A stretch of 42,415 bases of DNA from Lachnospiraceae bacterium (lineage in GTDB: Bacteria; Bacillota; Clostridia; Lachnospirales; Lachnospiraceae): the NCBI GenBank assembly GCA_024681775.1, contig JAILAF010000074.1, positions 1 to 42,415 on the forward strand, in the 5' to 3' direction. Each line of letters opens with the position of its first letter. The first letter of the stretch is position 1. The notes under the pieces are model-generated. The model was given only the letters and a program-made list of their open reading frames with translations, was not told the origin of the DNA and did no database searches. Of the stretch, positions 1-8,357 are shown in pieces. The translations under genes were made by a program, and so were the position numbers.

Positions 1-1427
1 CCGTATCCCAGCAGGAAAGCGTGTGCGTACGGTTTTGCGTCATTGTAACAGTATAATGCAAGAGGGTTGATCCGTATTCCCACATTATCTAAATCTTTTA
101 TAAACTTTTTATCATTAAGGTCCCGCTTAATGAGAAGGATAAAGTGAAGTCCCGCACTGTCCCCCGTCAGTTCGGCATACCCGGAAAGGGCGGAAGCGGA
201 AAAAGCCTCCAGCACCTGCTCCCGTCTGGTGCGGTAAAAGGTCCGCATCCGGGAGATGTGGCGCTGATAGTACCCCTCCGAAAGAAAGGCCGCCAGGGTG
301 AACTGCTCCGGGGAGGAGACGGCGCCGGAGTAAAAGCTGAAGAGGGTCCGGTACCGCTCCATCAGTGCCTCCGGCAACACCATGTAGGCGATGCGGATGG
401 AGGGCGCCAGGGTCCTGGTGAAGGTGTTCATGTATATGACATTGGTGTCGTTACTCTCCGTCAGGGTAGCAATGGGCCTGCCGGAAAAGCGGAATTCACT
501 GTCGTAGTCGTCCTCAACGATGTAGGCATCCTCCGAAAGGGCCCACTTTACGAGCTGTTTTCTCCGCTCCGCACTCATAACGCAACCCGTGGGGAAATGG
601 TGGGAGGGAGAAGTGTGGACCAGCCTGACGCCGTTTTTCCTGAGGGGCTCGATGCAGATCCCCTCCCGGTCCACACGCACGTGAAAGGTGGGGCGGCCGG
701 TGCTCTCGTAGAGCAGCCCGATCTTGCTGTAGCCGGGATCCTCCACTGCCACGGGATCACTGCCGCCGATGAGACGCAGCAGGATGCTGTGCAGATACTC
801 CGTGCCGGGACCCACGATGATCCGGTCCGGAGAGACCGTCAGGTGTCTGGCATCCTGCAGATAGTCGGCGATGGCCTTCCGCAGGGGATAGACCCCTTCT
901 CTGGGAGGTGCGATAAGGAAATCCTCCTCCCGGTCCGTGAGGACCCTGCGCATGAGGCGGGCCCAGGCAGCGTAGGGGAAGGCATCACTGTGAATGCGGC
1001 CGGAGGTAAAGTCCACGAAGTATTCCTTTTTCGGCGTGGGGTCCCCGTTGCCTGTGCTGCGAGAGGTGCCATCGGAAGCGGCGCGGGAAGCCCTCGGAGT
1101 CCCTTCCCTGCCGGGGGCGTCCTCCGCGATCCGGTCACCTTCCCTGCCGGGGGCGTCCGCCGCGGACCCTGCCGTCTCCCGCTCCAGACCTTCCGTCACA
1201 TAAAAGCCGCTGCGGGGCCTGGTGTAGAGATAGCCTTCCGCCAGGAGCTGGGCATAGGCATTTTCCACCGTCACCACGGCCACGCCGTGATCCCTTGCCA
1301 TCTCCCGCTTGGAGGGGAGGCGCTGATTGCCCGGCAGAACGCCGCTGCGGATGTCGTTTTTCAGGCACTCATAGAGATATTCGTAGAGAGGCTTTTTCCC
1401 TCTTTTATCCAGCTGATAGGTAGGCAA
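1..1427 (-). CDS. MocR/PdxR-type GntR-aminotransferase regulator (3' end cut by window edge)
   Basis: Transcriptional regulator with an N-terminal GntR-type winged helix (about residues 1-75) and a fold-type I aminotransferase-like domain (from about 135), expected to sense pyridoxal phosphate. The start is TTG at 1427, preceded by AAGGAG; no ATG lies in a plausible place. 475 codons are visible and the frame is open to the edge. The PLP-ring Asp motif EDDYDSEFRF is present, but the usual lysine of the FSKTLAPS motif is Arg338 (codon AGG at 416-414). The linker between the domains carries a 36-bp tandem repeat. It is divergent from a pyridoxal/pyridoxamine kinase, which is the known context of PdxR/PtsJ-like regulators, so control of vitamin B6 salvage is inferred. 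Family assignment is firm; the effector is not, because of the Lys-to-Arg change. Confidence 0.9.
   Translation of the reverse strand, partial: MPTYQLDKRGKKPLYEYLYECLKNDIRSGVLPGNQRLPSKREMARDHGVAVVTVENAYAQLLAEGYLYTRPRSGFYVTEGLERETAGSAADAPGREGDRIAEDAPGREGTPRASRAASDGTSRSTGNGDPTPKKEYFVDFTSGRIHSDAFPYAAWARLMRRVLTDREEDFLIAPPREGVYPLRKAIADYLQDARHLTVSPDRIIVGPGTEYLHSILLRLIGGSDPVAVEDPGYSKIGLLYESTGRPTFHVRVDREGICIEPLRKNGVRLVHTSPSHHFPTGCVMSAERRKQLVKWALSEDAYIVEDDYDSEFRFSGRPIATLTESNDTNVIYMNTFTRTLAPSIRIAYMVLPEALMERYRTLFSFYSGAVSSPEQFTLAAFLSEGYYQRHISRMRTFYRTRREQVLEAFSASALSGYAELTGDSAGLHFILLIKRDLNDKKFIKDLDNVGIRINPLALYCYNDAKPYAHAFLLGY
1102..1158. repeat. 36-bp tandem repeat in the regulator's interdomain linker
   Basis: A 21-bp word (CCTTCCCTGCCGGGGGCGTC plus C) occurs at 1102-1122 and again at 1138-1158, exactly 36 bp (12 codons) apart, followed by similar but diverged bases. 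It encodes the repeated peptide DAPGREG in the linker between the winged helix and the aminotransferase-like domain. It probably arose by slippage and would only change linker length. Confidence 0.85.
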
Positions 1428-1489
1428 TTCCCGTTCTCCTTATCCGTTTCGTTCCATCTGGTCCTATCGATCCTGTAAAAAACTGGTAC

Positions 1490-1518
1490 TGGTAATAGGT
1501 TCAGTTTTGGATTATACT
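1490..1518 (+). promoter_or_regulatory. Weak promoter of the pyridoxal kinase gene
   Basis: TGGTAA (poor -35) and TATACT (1513-1518) are separated by 17 bp. The -10 element overlaps the -10 of the opposite promoter, so the two transcripts should compete. A weak -35 fits a promoter that needs an activator bound at the adjacent CTGGTA repeats. Confidence 0.45.
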
Positions 1519-1521
1519 GAA
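1500..1521. promoter_or_regulatory. Putative operator: inverted repeat over divergent -10 elements
   Basis: Perfect 6-bp inverted repeat TTCAGT-N10-ACTGAA between the divergent regulator and kinase genes. It covers the -10 elements of both promoters. A direct repeat of CTGGTA lies just beside it at 1483-1494. MocR regulators are known to bind direct or inverted repeats between themselves and their target. Assigning this site to the adjacent regulator is inference. Confidence 0.5.
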
Positions 1522-1539
1522 TAGCGCCGAAAAACGCAA
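1511..1539 (-). promoter_or_regulatory. Promoter of the MocR-type regulator
   Basis: On the minus strand TTGCGT is followed after 17 bp by a perfect TATAAT (1516-1511). The predicted transcript begins near 1504, about 75 nt upstream of the TTG start codon. Confidence 0.7.
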
Positions 1540-1580
1540 TAAATCCGAGGCATTTTAGAGTTTTCGGCATGGAGGATCTT

Positions 1581-2423
1581 ATGGTAAAACGCGTATTAAC
1601 GATCCAGGATCTGTCCTGCATCGGGAAGTGCTCCCTGACGGAGGTGATCCCGGTGCTGGCTGCGGCGGGTCTGGAGGTGGCGGCAGTGCCCACGGCAGTG
1701 CTCTCTACCCACACACAGTTCTCCGGTGTCCATATCCGGGATCTGACAGACGATCTGGCGCCCATCCGGCAGCATTTCGAGCGGGAGGGCTTCTCCTTTG
1801 CGGGGATCCTGACCGGGTATCTGGGCAGCATCCGGCAGGTGGATCTGGTGCTGGATTTCATCCACTCCTTCGGCACCGGCGAGGCGAAGGTCATCGTGGA
1901 TCCCGTCATGGCGGACCAGGGAAAGCTGTACCGGGGCTTTGACGAGGATTTCGTAAAGAAAATGCGGACGCTGTGCGGCGCGGCGGATGTGATCCTGCCC
2001 AATGTGTCGGAGGCGGCCCTGCTGACCGATCTCCCCTATCCCGGAGAAAACGCTTCGGAAGCGGAATTAAAATCGCTGCTGCAGGGGCTTCGCGGCCTGG
2101 GCGCCCCCTTGTGTGTCATCACGGGAGCCCATCTGGATGACGGCACCATCGGCTTTCTGGGATACGACGCGGAGCAGGACGCCTACCTGTGCTACGGCAC
2201 GCAGCCGGTGCCCTTTGTCTCCCACGGCACGGGGGACCTTTTTGCAGGCACCTTCACGGCCGGGCTGCTCAGTGACCACTCCTGCGAGGATGCGCTGCAG
2301 ATCGCATCGAAATACACTTCCGCCTGCATTCAGGCCACCTATGAAGACCCGGATCATGTGAATTACGGGGTGAACTTCGAGAGCCGGATCCCGTATCTGC
2401 TGCAGCTCCTGGGGCAGTCCTGA
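1581..2423 (+). CDS. pdxK: Pyridoxal/pyridoxamine kinase (PfkB/ribokinase family)
   Basis: Phosphorylates pyridoxal, pyridoxamine or pyridoxine at the 5' position using ATP, in the cytoplasmic salvage route to PLP. The N-terminal motif LTIQDLSCIGKCS and the C-terminal GTGDLFAG motif (anion hole and catalytic Asp) are typical of the PdxK/PdxY branch. I start at ATG 1581 because GGAGG at 1571-1575 is well spaced for it; the in-frame ATG at 1569 overlaps that Shine-Dalgarno. The protein is 280 residues, normal for the family. It is divergent from the MocR-type regulator and ends at a strong bidirectional terminator. The symbol could equally be pdxY; exact substrate preference cannot be read from sequence. 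Confidence 0.9.
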   Translation: MVKRVLTIQDLSCIGKCSLTEVIPVLAAAGLEVAAVPTAVLSTHTQFSGVHIRDLTDDLAPIRQHFEREGFSFAGILTGYLGSIRQVDLVLDFIHSFGTGEAKVIVDPVMADQGKLYRGFDEDFVKKMRTLCGAADVILPNVSEAALLTDLPYPGENASEAELKSLLQGLRGLGAPLCVITGAHLDDGTIGFLGYDAEQDAYLCYGTQPVPFVSHGTGDLFAGTFTAGLLSDHSCEDALQIASKYTSACIQATYEDPDHVNYGVNFESRIPYLLQLLGQS

Positions 2424-2444
2424 TCCGGAAGAAAACAGCGTACA

Positions 2445-2474
2445 AAAAAGCGAAGGGCATGCCCTTCGCTTTTT
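2445..2474. terminator. Bidirectional terminator between the kinase gene and deoC
   Basis: Perfect 30-bp palindrome made of an A-run, AAGCGAAGGGC, its complement and a T-run. It can terminate the kinase transcript from the left and the deoC transcript from the right. Confidence 0.9.
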
Positions 2475-2517
2475 CCATGTGACCCTTCGATCACCTTCTT
2501 ACCTGCTCGCTTCGCGC

Positions 2518-3183
2518 TCAATATCCGGTCGCCTGTTCCTGCTTGATGATCTTTACGATGCGGCTGGTTCCCAGTCTGGAAGCTCCCAGCTCCATGAAGC
2601 GCTCCGCATCCTCCAGGGAGGAGATGCCGCCGGCCGCCTTGATGCGGACACCGGGGCCGATGTGCTGCGCAAAGAGCTCCACATCCTCAAAGGTGGCTCC
2701 CGCGGTGGAAAAGCCGGTGGAAGTCTTGATGAAATCGGCGCCGGAAGCGGTGACGATCTCGCACATTTTGATCTTCTCTTCCTTCGTCAGAAGGCAGGTC
2801 TCGATGATGACCTTCAGGATGTGTCCCTCGCAGGCCTTGCGGATGGCCTTGATCTCGTCCAGCACGTAATCGTACTCGCCGGCCTTCAGCATGCCGATGT
2901 TGATGACCATGTCGATCTCGTCGGCACCCTTTTTCAGTGCATCCTCGGTCTCAAATACCTTGCTCTCGGTGGTCATGTTCCCGTTGGGGAAGCCGATAAC
3001 GGTGCAGATCTTCATACGATCGCCCATATACGCTCTGGCGCGGCTGATGTAGCAGGGGGGGATGCAGATGGATGCGGTCTGATACTTGATGGCATCATCG
3101 CAGATGACCTTGATTTCCTCCCAGGTAGCGCCCTGCAGCAGCAGGGTATGATCGCAGATCGATAAGATTTTTTTCTCGTCCAT
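2518..3183 (-). CDS. deoC: Deoxyribose-phosphate aldolase
   Basis: Splits 2-deoxy-D-ribose 5-phosphate into glyceraldehyde 3-phosphate and acetaldehyde in deoxynucleoside catabolism. Class I aldolase barrel of 221 residues. The Schiff-base lysine is K153 in [11 protein letters not shown], the second catalytic lysine is K182 in VRIKAAGGI, and the catalytic Asp is D91 in EIDMVIN. I start at ATG 3183: a good promoter lies at 3263-3291, so the longer open frame beginning near 3333 would start upstream of its own promoter. AAAGGA precedes this start, spaced somewhat widely. It is a single-gene unit here, without the deoA/deoD neighbours often seen. Confidence 0.95.
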   Translation of the reverse strand: MDEKKILSICDHTLLLQGATWEEIKVICDDAIKYQTASICIPPCYISRARAYMGDRMKICTVIGFPNGNMTTESKVFETEDALKKGADEIDMVINIGMLKAGEYDYVLDEIKAIRKACEGHILKVIIETCLLTKEEKIKMCEIVTASGADFIKTSTGFSTAGATFEDVELFAQHIGPGVRIKAAGGISSLEDAERFMELGASRLGTSRIVKIIKQEQATGY

Positions 3184-3262
3184 AATACTGTCGTCCTTTC
3201 CTGTTTTCCCTTTTCCGGATCCGCGGGACGGTGCAGAAACGCGGATCTTGCATTGCTTTCTC

Positions 3263-3291
3263 ATTTTACCCGTTTTCCCACTGTTTTTCAA
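3263..3291 (-). promoter_or_regulatory. Promoter of deoC
   Basis: Minus-strand TTGAAA (3291-3286), 17 bp, TAAAAT (3268-3263). The leader to the ATG at 3183 is about 75 nt. Confidence 0.75.
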
Positions 3292-3352
3292 TTCCGCCGG
3301 TTTTTCCTGTTTTCTAAAAATTCGGAAAATCACGGCTTTTTGCGCAAATCCG

Positions 3353-3382
3353 TAGAAACTTTCCGCATTTGTATGTTATAAT
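3353..3382 (+). promoter_or_regulatory. Promoter of the diguanylate cyclase gene
   Basis: TAGAAA (3353-3358), 18 bp, perfect TATAAT (3377-3382). Transcription would start near 3389, which rules out the in-frame ATG at 3369 as start codon. Confidence 0.7.
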
Positions 3383-3431
3383 AATCAGACCTGTCCATTA
3401 TTTTATGGAAACGAGTGGAGGCATTTCCTGT

Positions 3432-4880
3432 ATGCAGACAAACAAGGCGAGAGAATTTATGCTGAAGAGCGTGGACTTCCCTGGGATCAGCGAAGAACTC
3501 CTCGATTCCTATAACGCGCGTCTCAAGGCTCTGGCGGATGTCTCCGTGGCTATGAGCAAAGAGTATCATACCGCCTGGCTGGTGAATCTGAAGGACCGCA
3601 GCCTGGAGCTGTTCCGCAACATCGGCGAAAACAACGTCGCTGCCGTGGAGCAGGGGCTAAAGTGCAGGAACTACGACTGTTTCATCAAGTCCTACCTGGA
3701 AAACAATGTGGTGGGACACACGGCGAAGCAGGAGGCGGACCTGTCCTTCGAAAACATCACCGAAATCATCAAAGACGGCGATCTTCACTCCTTCGACTAT
3801 GTGCGCAAGGGAGACGACGGCGTCCCCTCCTATTATCAGATCTGTTTCGCAGTGGCGGGGGAACCGGAAGATGCGGATTATTTTGTCATGGCATTCAAAG
3901 ATGTGGATGCCCTGACAAAGTCTCTCATCGCCGAGAAGCATACACTGCAGGATCAGCTGAACATCATGGCGGCTCTGGCCCGGGACTACTACAATGTCTT
4001 CCGGGTGGATCTCCTCACGGGAGAAGTGGTCATCCTGAAGCTGGACGGCTACGTCACCCAGGGTATGGAGGGCGCAGGAGAAAAGAAGTACTCCTACGAC
4101 GTACTCTACAAACAATATGTCAAGGATCGTGTCTATGTGGAGGATATCCCGGACATGATACAGGCCATGAGTCTGGAAACGGTGCGGCAGAAGATGCATG
4201 AAGCCGATACCTATGAAGGCAGCTACCGTGTCCATGACAAGGGCGAGATCCATTATTATCTCTTCACCTATCTGCCCATCAAGCTGGGATCTCCGGACGA
4301 AGGGATCCTGGCAGGCTTCAAAAATGCGGACGACATCGTGGCTTCCGCAAAGGAGCGCGAGGAGCTGGTGGCCAAGGCCGAGATGGATCTGATGACCGGC
4401 ATCCTGAACCGTGGCAGCGGCGAGAGCAAGGTGATCAGGCTCCTGAACGCCACCCAGAACGGCATGATGTGCATCATCGACATCGATAAGTTCAAGCATT
4501 TCAACGACACTTACGGGCATGACATCGGTGACAAGGTCATCATTGCCGTGGCAAATATCATCAACTCCGAATTCCGCGAGGACGACATCGTCTTCCGTCT
4601 GGGGGGCGATGAGTTTGCGGTCTATGCCAAGGGCATCCATAACGAAGCAGCCGGCAGGGCGGTGGTGGCGCGCATCTTTGACAAGCTCGCCAACCTGCGG
4701 ATCCCCGGGCTGGAGGATGCGAAAGTCAGCATCAGCGTGGGCGCAGCGATCTGGGATCCGGAAAACGACCGCACCTTCGAGGACATCTACCGGAAGGCCG
4801 ACGCTGGTGTCTTCCTCAGCAAAAAGACGGAAGGCTCCGCCCTTTCCTTCTACAAAGAGTCCGCGGAAGAGGTGTCATAA
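3432..4880 (+). CDS. Diguanylate cyclase with two PAS-like modules
   Basis: Makes cyclic di-GMP from two GTP. The C-terminal GGDEF domain spans about residues 315-478, with the active-site motif GGDEF at 391-395 and an intact inhibitory I-site REDD at 382-385, so product feedback is expected. The 300 residues before it look like a duplication: two PAS-like modules (about 45-160 and 185-303), each opening with a Y-x-x-x-x-x-x-x-L pattern (YHTAWLVNL, YYNVFRVDL) and closing with FKDVDAL or FKNADDI. There is no transmembrane segment, so it should be cytosolic and sense a soluble signal or partner. The start is taken at 3432, with GGAGG at 3417-3421; ATG 3405 is possible. It is a single gene between its own promoter and a terminator. 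Confidence 0.92.
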   Translation: MQTNKAREFMLKSVDFPGISEELLDSYNARLKALADVSVAMSKEYHTAWLVNLKDRSLELFRNIGENNVAAVEQGLKCRNYDCFIKSYLENNVVGHTAKQEADLSFENITEIIKDGDLHSFDYVRKGDDGVPSYYQICFAVAGEPEDADYFVMAFKDVDALTKSLIAEKHTLQDQLNIMAALARDYYNVFRVDLLTGEVVILKLDGYVTQGMEGAGEKKYSYDVLYKQYVKDRVYVEDIPDMIQAMSLETVRQKMHEADTYEGSYRVHDKGEIHYYLFTYLPIKLGSPDEGILAGFKNADDIVASAKEREELVAKAEMDLMTGILNRGSGESKVIRLLNATQNGMMCIIDIDKFKHFNDTYGHDIGDKVIIAVANIINSEFREDDIVFRLGGDEFAVYAKGIHNEAAGRAVVARIFDKLANLRIPGLEDAKVSISVGAAIWDPENDRTFEDIYRKADAGVFLSKKTEGSALSFYKESAEEVS

Positions 4881-4900
4881 GGATATCTGACAAAAGCAAA

Positions 4901-4933
4901 GGAACTGTCGCAGATCGCGACAGTTCCTTTTTT
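4901..4933. terminator. Terminator between the diguanylate cyclase gene and glpK
   Basis: 11-bp stem GGAACTGTCGC / GCGACAGTTCC with a 5-nt loop, followed by six T's. A-rich bases on the left make it plausible in the other direction for glpK as well. Confidence 0.85.
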
Positions 4934-4937
4934 GCGT

Positions 4938-6437
4938 TCATTCATCCTCGATGGCAAAGGCCATGGCACAGCGGACCGCCCGCTTCCAGCCTTTGAGCTT
5001 AGCGCTGCGGAGCTCCTCGCTCATGGCAGGGGCAAATGCCTTCCCCAGCTGCCAGTTCTCGCAGATCTCCTCCCTGCTCTTCCAGTAGCCCACCTGGAGG
5101 CCCGCCAGATAAGCGGCGCCCAGCGCGGTGGTTTCGATGCATTTGGGACGCTGTACGATGGTGCCGGTGATGTCGGACTGGAACTGCATCAAGAAATCGT
5201 TGGCGCTGGCACCGCCATCCACTTTCAGTTCTTTTAAGGGAACCCCCGCGTCCTTCTCCATGGCCCGCACCACATCCAGTGTCTGGTAGGCGATGGATTC
5301 CAGGGTCGCGCGGATGAAGTGCTCCTTGCTGCAGCCCCGGGTAATGCCCACCACGGTGCCTCTGGCGTGCTGCTGCCAGTAGGGCGCTCCCATGCCGGCA
5401 AAGGCAGGGACGATATACACGTCCGCGGTATCCTCCACCTCTTCCGCATATTCCTGAGACTGGGCCGCAGAGCGGATCATGCGCATCTCGTCCCGGAGCC
5501 ACTGGATGGCGGCACCCGCCACAAAGACAGAGCCTTCCAGCGCGTATTCCACGTCGTCGGTCTCGCTGGCAGCGATGGTGGTAAGGAGGCCGCTGCCGGA
5601 ATCAATGGCACGGTGTCCGGTGTTCATCAGCAGGAAGCATCCGGTGCCGTAGGTATTTTTCACCTGACCTTCCTTGAAGCAGCACTGGCCGAAGAGAGCC
5701 GCCTGCTGGTCTCCCGCCGCACCTGCGATGGGGATCTCCCCGCCCAGGACGGAGCTGTGGGTGTAACCGAAGAGATGGCTGGAAGGATAGACCTTCGGCA
5801 GCATGCACCTGGGGATGTCGAAGTACTCCAGGATCTCCTCGTCCCAGCATTTTCTGTGAATGTCAAATAGCATGGTGCGGGAGGCATTGGTATAGTCGGT
5901 GGCGTGGATCACCCCTTTGGTCAGATTCCAGATGAGCCAGGTGTCCACAGTGCCGAAGAGGATCTCCCCCTTTTTCGCCCGCTCTCTGGCCCCCTCCACA
6001 TGATCCAGGATCCATGCAATCTTGGTGGCGCTGAAGTAAGCGTCGGGGATGAGGCCGGTCTTGTCCCGGAACTTTTTCTCCAGCCCCTTCTCCATGAGCT
6101 CGTCGATGGCGCCGGCAGTGCGTCTGCACTGCCAGACGATGGCGTTGTAGATGGGCCGGCCCGTCTTTTTCTCCCAGAGGATGGTGGTCTCCCGCTGATT
6201 GGTGATGCCGATGGCGGCGATATCCTCGGGCTTTGCGCCGCTGATGGCCATGGCCTCCATGGCGACGGAGAGCTGGGAGGACCAGATCTCCATGGGATTG
6301 TGCTCCACCCAGCCGGGCTTCGGATAGATCTGGGAAAATTCCTTCTGCTCCATTGCGCAGATGTTTCCCTGCTTATCAAACAAAATACATCTGGAACTGG
6401 TGGTACCCTGATCCAGGGCCATGATATATTCGGACAT
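4938..6437 (-). CDS. glpK: Glycerol kinase
   Basis: ATP-dependent phosphorylation of glycerol to sn-glycerol 3-phosphate. FGGY-family kinase of 499 residues, the usual length, with the N-terminal phosphate-binding motif [11 protein letters not shown] and the motif [13 protein letters not shown] in the middle. The start is ATG 6437, preceded by AAGGAG; the longer frame to 6482 has no ribosome site. It is the last gene of a four-gene glycerol operon, separated from the DUF1667 gene by a 148-bp spacer of degenerate repeats. There is no glpF facilitator in the window. Confidence 0.96.
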   Translation of the reverse strand: MSEYIMALDQGTTSSRCILFDKQGNICAMEQKEFSQIYPKPGWVEHNPMEIWSSQLSVAMEAMAISGAKPEDIAAIGITNQRETTILWEKKTGRPIYNAIVWQCRRTAGAIDELMEKGLEKKFRDKTGLIPDAYFSATKIAWILDHVEGARERAKKGEILFGTVDTWLIWNLTKGVIHATDYTNASRTMLFDIHRKCWDEEILEYFDIPRCMLPKVYPSSHLFGYTHSSVLGGEIPIAGAAGDQQAALFGQCCFKEGQVKNTYGTGCFLLMNTGHRAIDSGSGLLTTIAASETDDVEYALEGSVFVAGAAIQWLRDEMRMIRSAAQSQEYAEEVEDTADVYIVPAFAGMGAPYWQQHARGTVVGITRGCSKEHFIRATLESIAYQTLDVVRAMEKDAGVPLKELKVDGGASANDFLMQFQSDITGTIVQRPKCIETTALGAAYLAGLQVGYWKSREEICENWQLGKAFAPAMSEELRSAKLKGWKRAVRCAMAFAIEDE

Positions 6438-6490
6438 ACCTGTCTTCTCCTTTATCCTGTACCGCTTCACCGAAATCCCCATTGTTTGCA

Positions 6491-6598
6491 GGGCTCCGGC
6501 GGCTACTTTACGCTTTTTGGGATGCCGGCTGCTTATTTCCGCTTAGGGCTCCCACGGCCTCCTTCCGTTTTGGGCGCCGGAGGCTTTATACCGCTTCC
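6491..6598. repeat. Four degenerate 26-28-bp tandem repeats before glpK
   Basis: Units begin with GGG at 6491, 6519, 6546 and 6572 (spacing 28, 27, 26). The plus-strand consensus is roughly GGGCTCCGGCGGCTT then ATTTCCGCTTTT. The unit at 6572-6598 contains the last codons and stop of the DUF1667 gene, so the array looks like a repeated duplication of that gene's 3' end. The GCC/GGC cores can form small hairpins in the mRNA between the two coding regions. Confidence 0.75.
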
Positions 6599-6960
6599 AC
6601 GTTGGCAGTGGCCACCACATCGATGCCGGTACCGCACACGTCCTTTAAGACCACATCCCCGATGCGGACAGGCGCGGAAACCACGGTCTCCTTCAAGGCC
6701 TTTGCGCAGTCAAACATCTCCCCCTTGGGGATGTCGGAAGCCGTCTTTACGCTGACCACGGGCAAGGCGCCGCCCTCCACACGGACCAGGCTGGTGACGA
6801 TGCGCCTGGGGTCCGTCAGCTCCTTGGTCACATAATCCGCACCTCTGGGGCAGGTGTTGCCGGTGATCTCCGTGATCTCACCGTCCGTCAGCGTCGCGGT
6901 GACATTGCAGCCCAGGGGGCAGCGGATACATACAAATTCTTTCTTTTCAATGTTTGCCAT
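6586..6960 (-). CDS. DUF1667 Cys-rich protein of the glycerol operon
   Basis: Small protein of 124 residues with four cysteines, C11, C14, C18 and C37 (pattern CIRCPLGC and NTCPRG), suggesting an iron-sulfur or metal site near the N-terminus. Proteins of this family occur beside GlpA-like and FAD/NAD oxidoreductase genes in clostridia, so it is probably the small electron-transfer subunit of the glycerol 3-phosphate dehydrogenase complex; that role is inference from context. The start is ATG 6960 with GAGGAG upstream. The gap to the preceding oxidoreductase gene is 90 bp. Confidence 0.85.
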   Translation of the reverse strand: MANIEKKEFVCIRCPLGCNVTATLTDGEITEITGNTCPRGADYVTKELTDPRRIVTSLVRVEGGALPVVSVKTASDIPKGEMFDCAKALKETVVSAPVRIGDVVLKDVCGTGIDVVATANVEAV

Positions 6961-7050
6961 AGTTATCTCCTCGGGAAAGCGCATCGCGTTTTCTTTCAAA
7001 CTTTTCCCCGTGAAAGAGGACCCGCACAGGCGGATTTTTGTCAAACCGCT

Positions 7051-8328
7051 TCACATCGCGATCTCAAAAACGATCTCGCTGCCTGCGGGGAGGGTCTCCA
7101 GATCCGCCTTTTTGAGGGTCAGCTGTTCCATCTCGCCGGGCGCAAGGACGTTCTTCTTCCGCTCCAACAGCACCCGGTCGCCTGCGGTGACGCGGATGGT
7201 GGCATTGCGGTAATTGCTGCCCACGCGGAAGCGGATCACCTGGCTGTCCTCCATATGGGACAGACGGATCGTGGCAGGGACCGTGTAGCGGACACCGTTT
7301 GTTCCCGTGAGGCGAAGGGGCGCTTCGTCATCGGCCGGCACACTTTCCGACACATTCGTCACATATTCCGCAGCCTTTCTTCCGGCTGCGGCCGCCTCCT
7401 CGGATACGTAGTCCACCAGGTCATGCACATGCAGCACATTGCCGCAGGCAAAAACGCCGGGCACTTCGGTCTCAAAGCTCTCATTGACCAGCGGGCCGCC
7501 GGTGACTCTGCTTAAGGGGACTCCCAGCTTCCCGGAGAGCTCGTTCTCCGGCAGGAGTCCGCAGGAGAGCAGCAGGGTGTCACATTCGTACTCGGTCTCG
7601 GTACCGGGGATGGGCTTTAAATGCTCATCCACCTGTGCGATGGTAACGGACTCCACCCGCTCCTTGCCCTTGATGTCCACCACGGTGTGGCTCAGGAGCA
7701 GGGGGATGTCAAAATCGTTCAGGCACTGGGCGATGTTGCGCTTCAGGCCGCCGGAGTAGGGCTGGAGTTCCGCAACGCAGCGGACCTTTGCTCCCTCCAG
7801 GGTCATGCGGCGGGCCATGATGAGGCCGATGTCGCCGGAGCCCAGGATCACTACGGTACGGCCGGGCATTCTGCCCTCGATGTTCACATAGCGCTGGGCC
7901 GTGCCCGCGGTATAGATGCCAGCGGGGCGCATGCCGGGAATGTTCAATGCACCTCTGGGGCGCTCCCTGCAGCCCATGGCAAGGATCACGGACTTTGCCC
8001 TGATCTGAAAAATGCCGCGCTCCCTGCTCATGGCAGTGACGATCTTGTCATTTCCGTCCCTGCCCAGATCCACCACCATGGTGCTGAGTTCATAGGGGAT
8101 CTGCAGCTCAGCCGCTTCCCGGATGAAGCGGTCCGCATACTCGGGGCCGGTAAGCTCCTCCTTGAAGGTGTGCAGTCCGAAGCCGTTGTGGATGCACTGG
8201 TTCAAAATCCCTCCCAGGCGGTTGTCCCGCTCCAGGATCAGCAGATCGTCTATTCCGGCTTTTTTCGCTGCCACCGCAGCTGCCAGTCCCGCGGGACCGC
8301 CGCCGATGATCACCAAATCTTTCGTCAT
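7051..8328 (-). CDS. FAD/NAD(P)-binding oxidoreductase of the glycerol operon
   Basis: Flavoprotein of 425 residues. The FAD dinucleotide-binding motif is VIIGGGPAGLAA at residues 6-17, and a second Rossmann motif (VVILGSGDIGL, near 180) should bind NAD(P)H. The motif ACGNVLHVHDLVD near the FAD-binding end is typical of pyridine-nucleotide disulfide oxidoreductase folds, and a beta-rich tail of about 95 residues follows it. Encoded 29 bp after the GlpA-like gene and before DUF1667, it probably passes electrons from the dehydrogenase flavin to NAD or another carrier. The start is ATG 8328, with AAAGGA upstream; the frame continues to 8490 but overlaps the upstream gene. Sometimes annotated GlpB-like; I leave the symbol empty. 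Confidence 0.88.
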   Translation of the reverse strand: MTKDLVIIGGGPAGLAAAVAAKKAGIDDLLILERDNRLGGILNQCIHNGFGLHTFKEELTGPEYADRFIREAAELQIPYELSTMVVDLGRDGNDKIVTAMSRERGIFQIRAKSVILAMGCRERPRGALNIPGMRPAGIYTAGTAQRYVNIEGRMPGRTVVILGSGDIGLIMARRMTLEGAKVRCVAELQPYSGGLKRNIAQCLNDFDIPLLLSHTVVDIKGKERVESVTIAQVDEHLKPIPGTETEYECDTLLLSCGLLPENELSGKLGVPLSRVTGGPLVNESFETEVPGVFACGNVLHVHDLVDYVSEEAAAAGRKAAEYVTNVSESVPADDEAPLRLTGTNGVRYTVPATIRLSHMEDSQVIRFRVGSNYRNATIRVTAGDRVLLERKKNVLAPGEMEQLTLKKADLETLPAGSEIVFEIAM

Positions 8329-8357
8329 GGCTTTATCCTTTCTGCGCAAGCGTTTTT

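Noticed and set aside
144-1478. 444-codon open frame on the plus strand
   Set aside because: Antisense to the MocR-type regulator, whose minus-strand frame is open from the TTG at 1427 to the left edge and has clear domains.
3184-3333. N-terminal extension of deoC by about 50 codons
   Set aside because: It would start upstream of the TTGAAA-17-TAAAAT promoter, and the extension is Lys/Arg-rich and not part of the aldolase fold.
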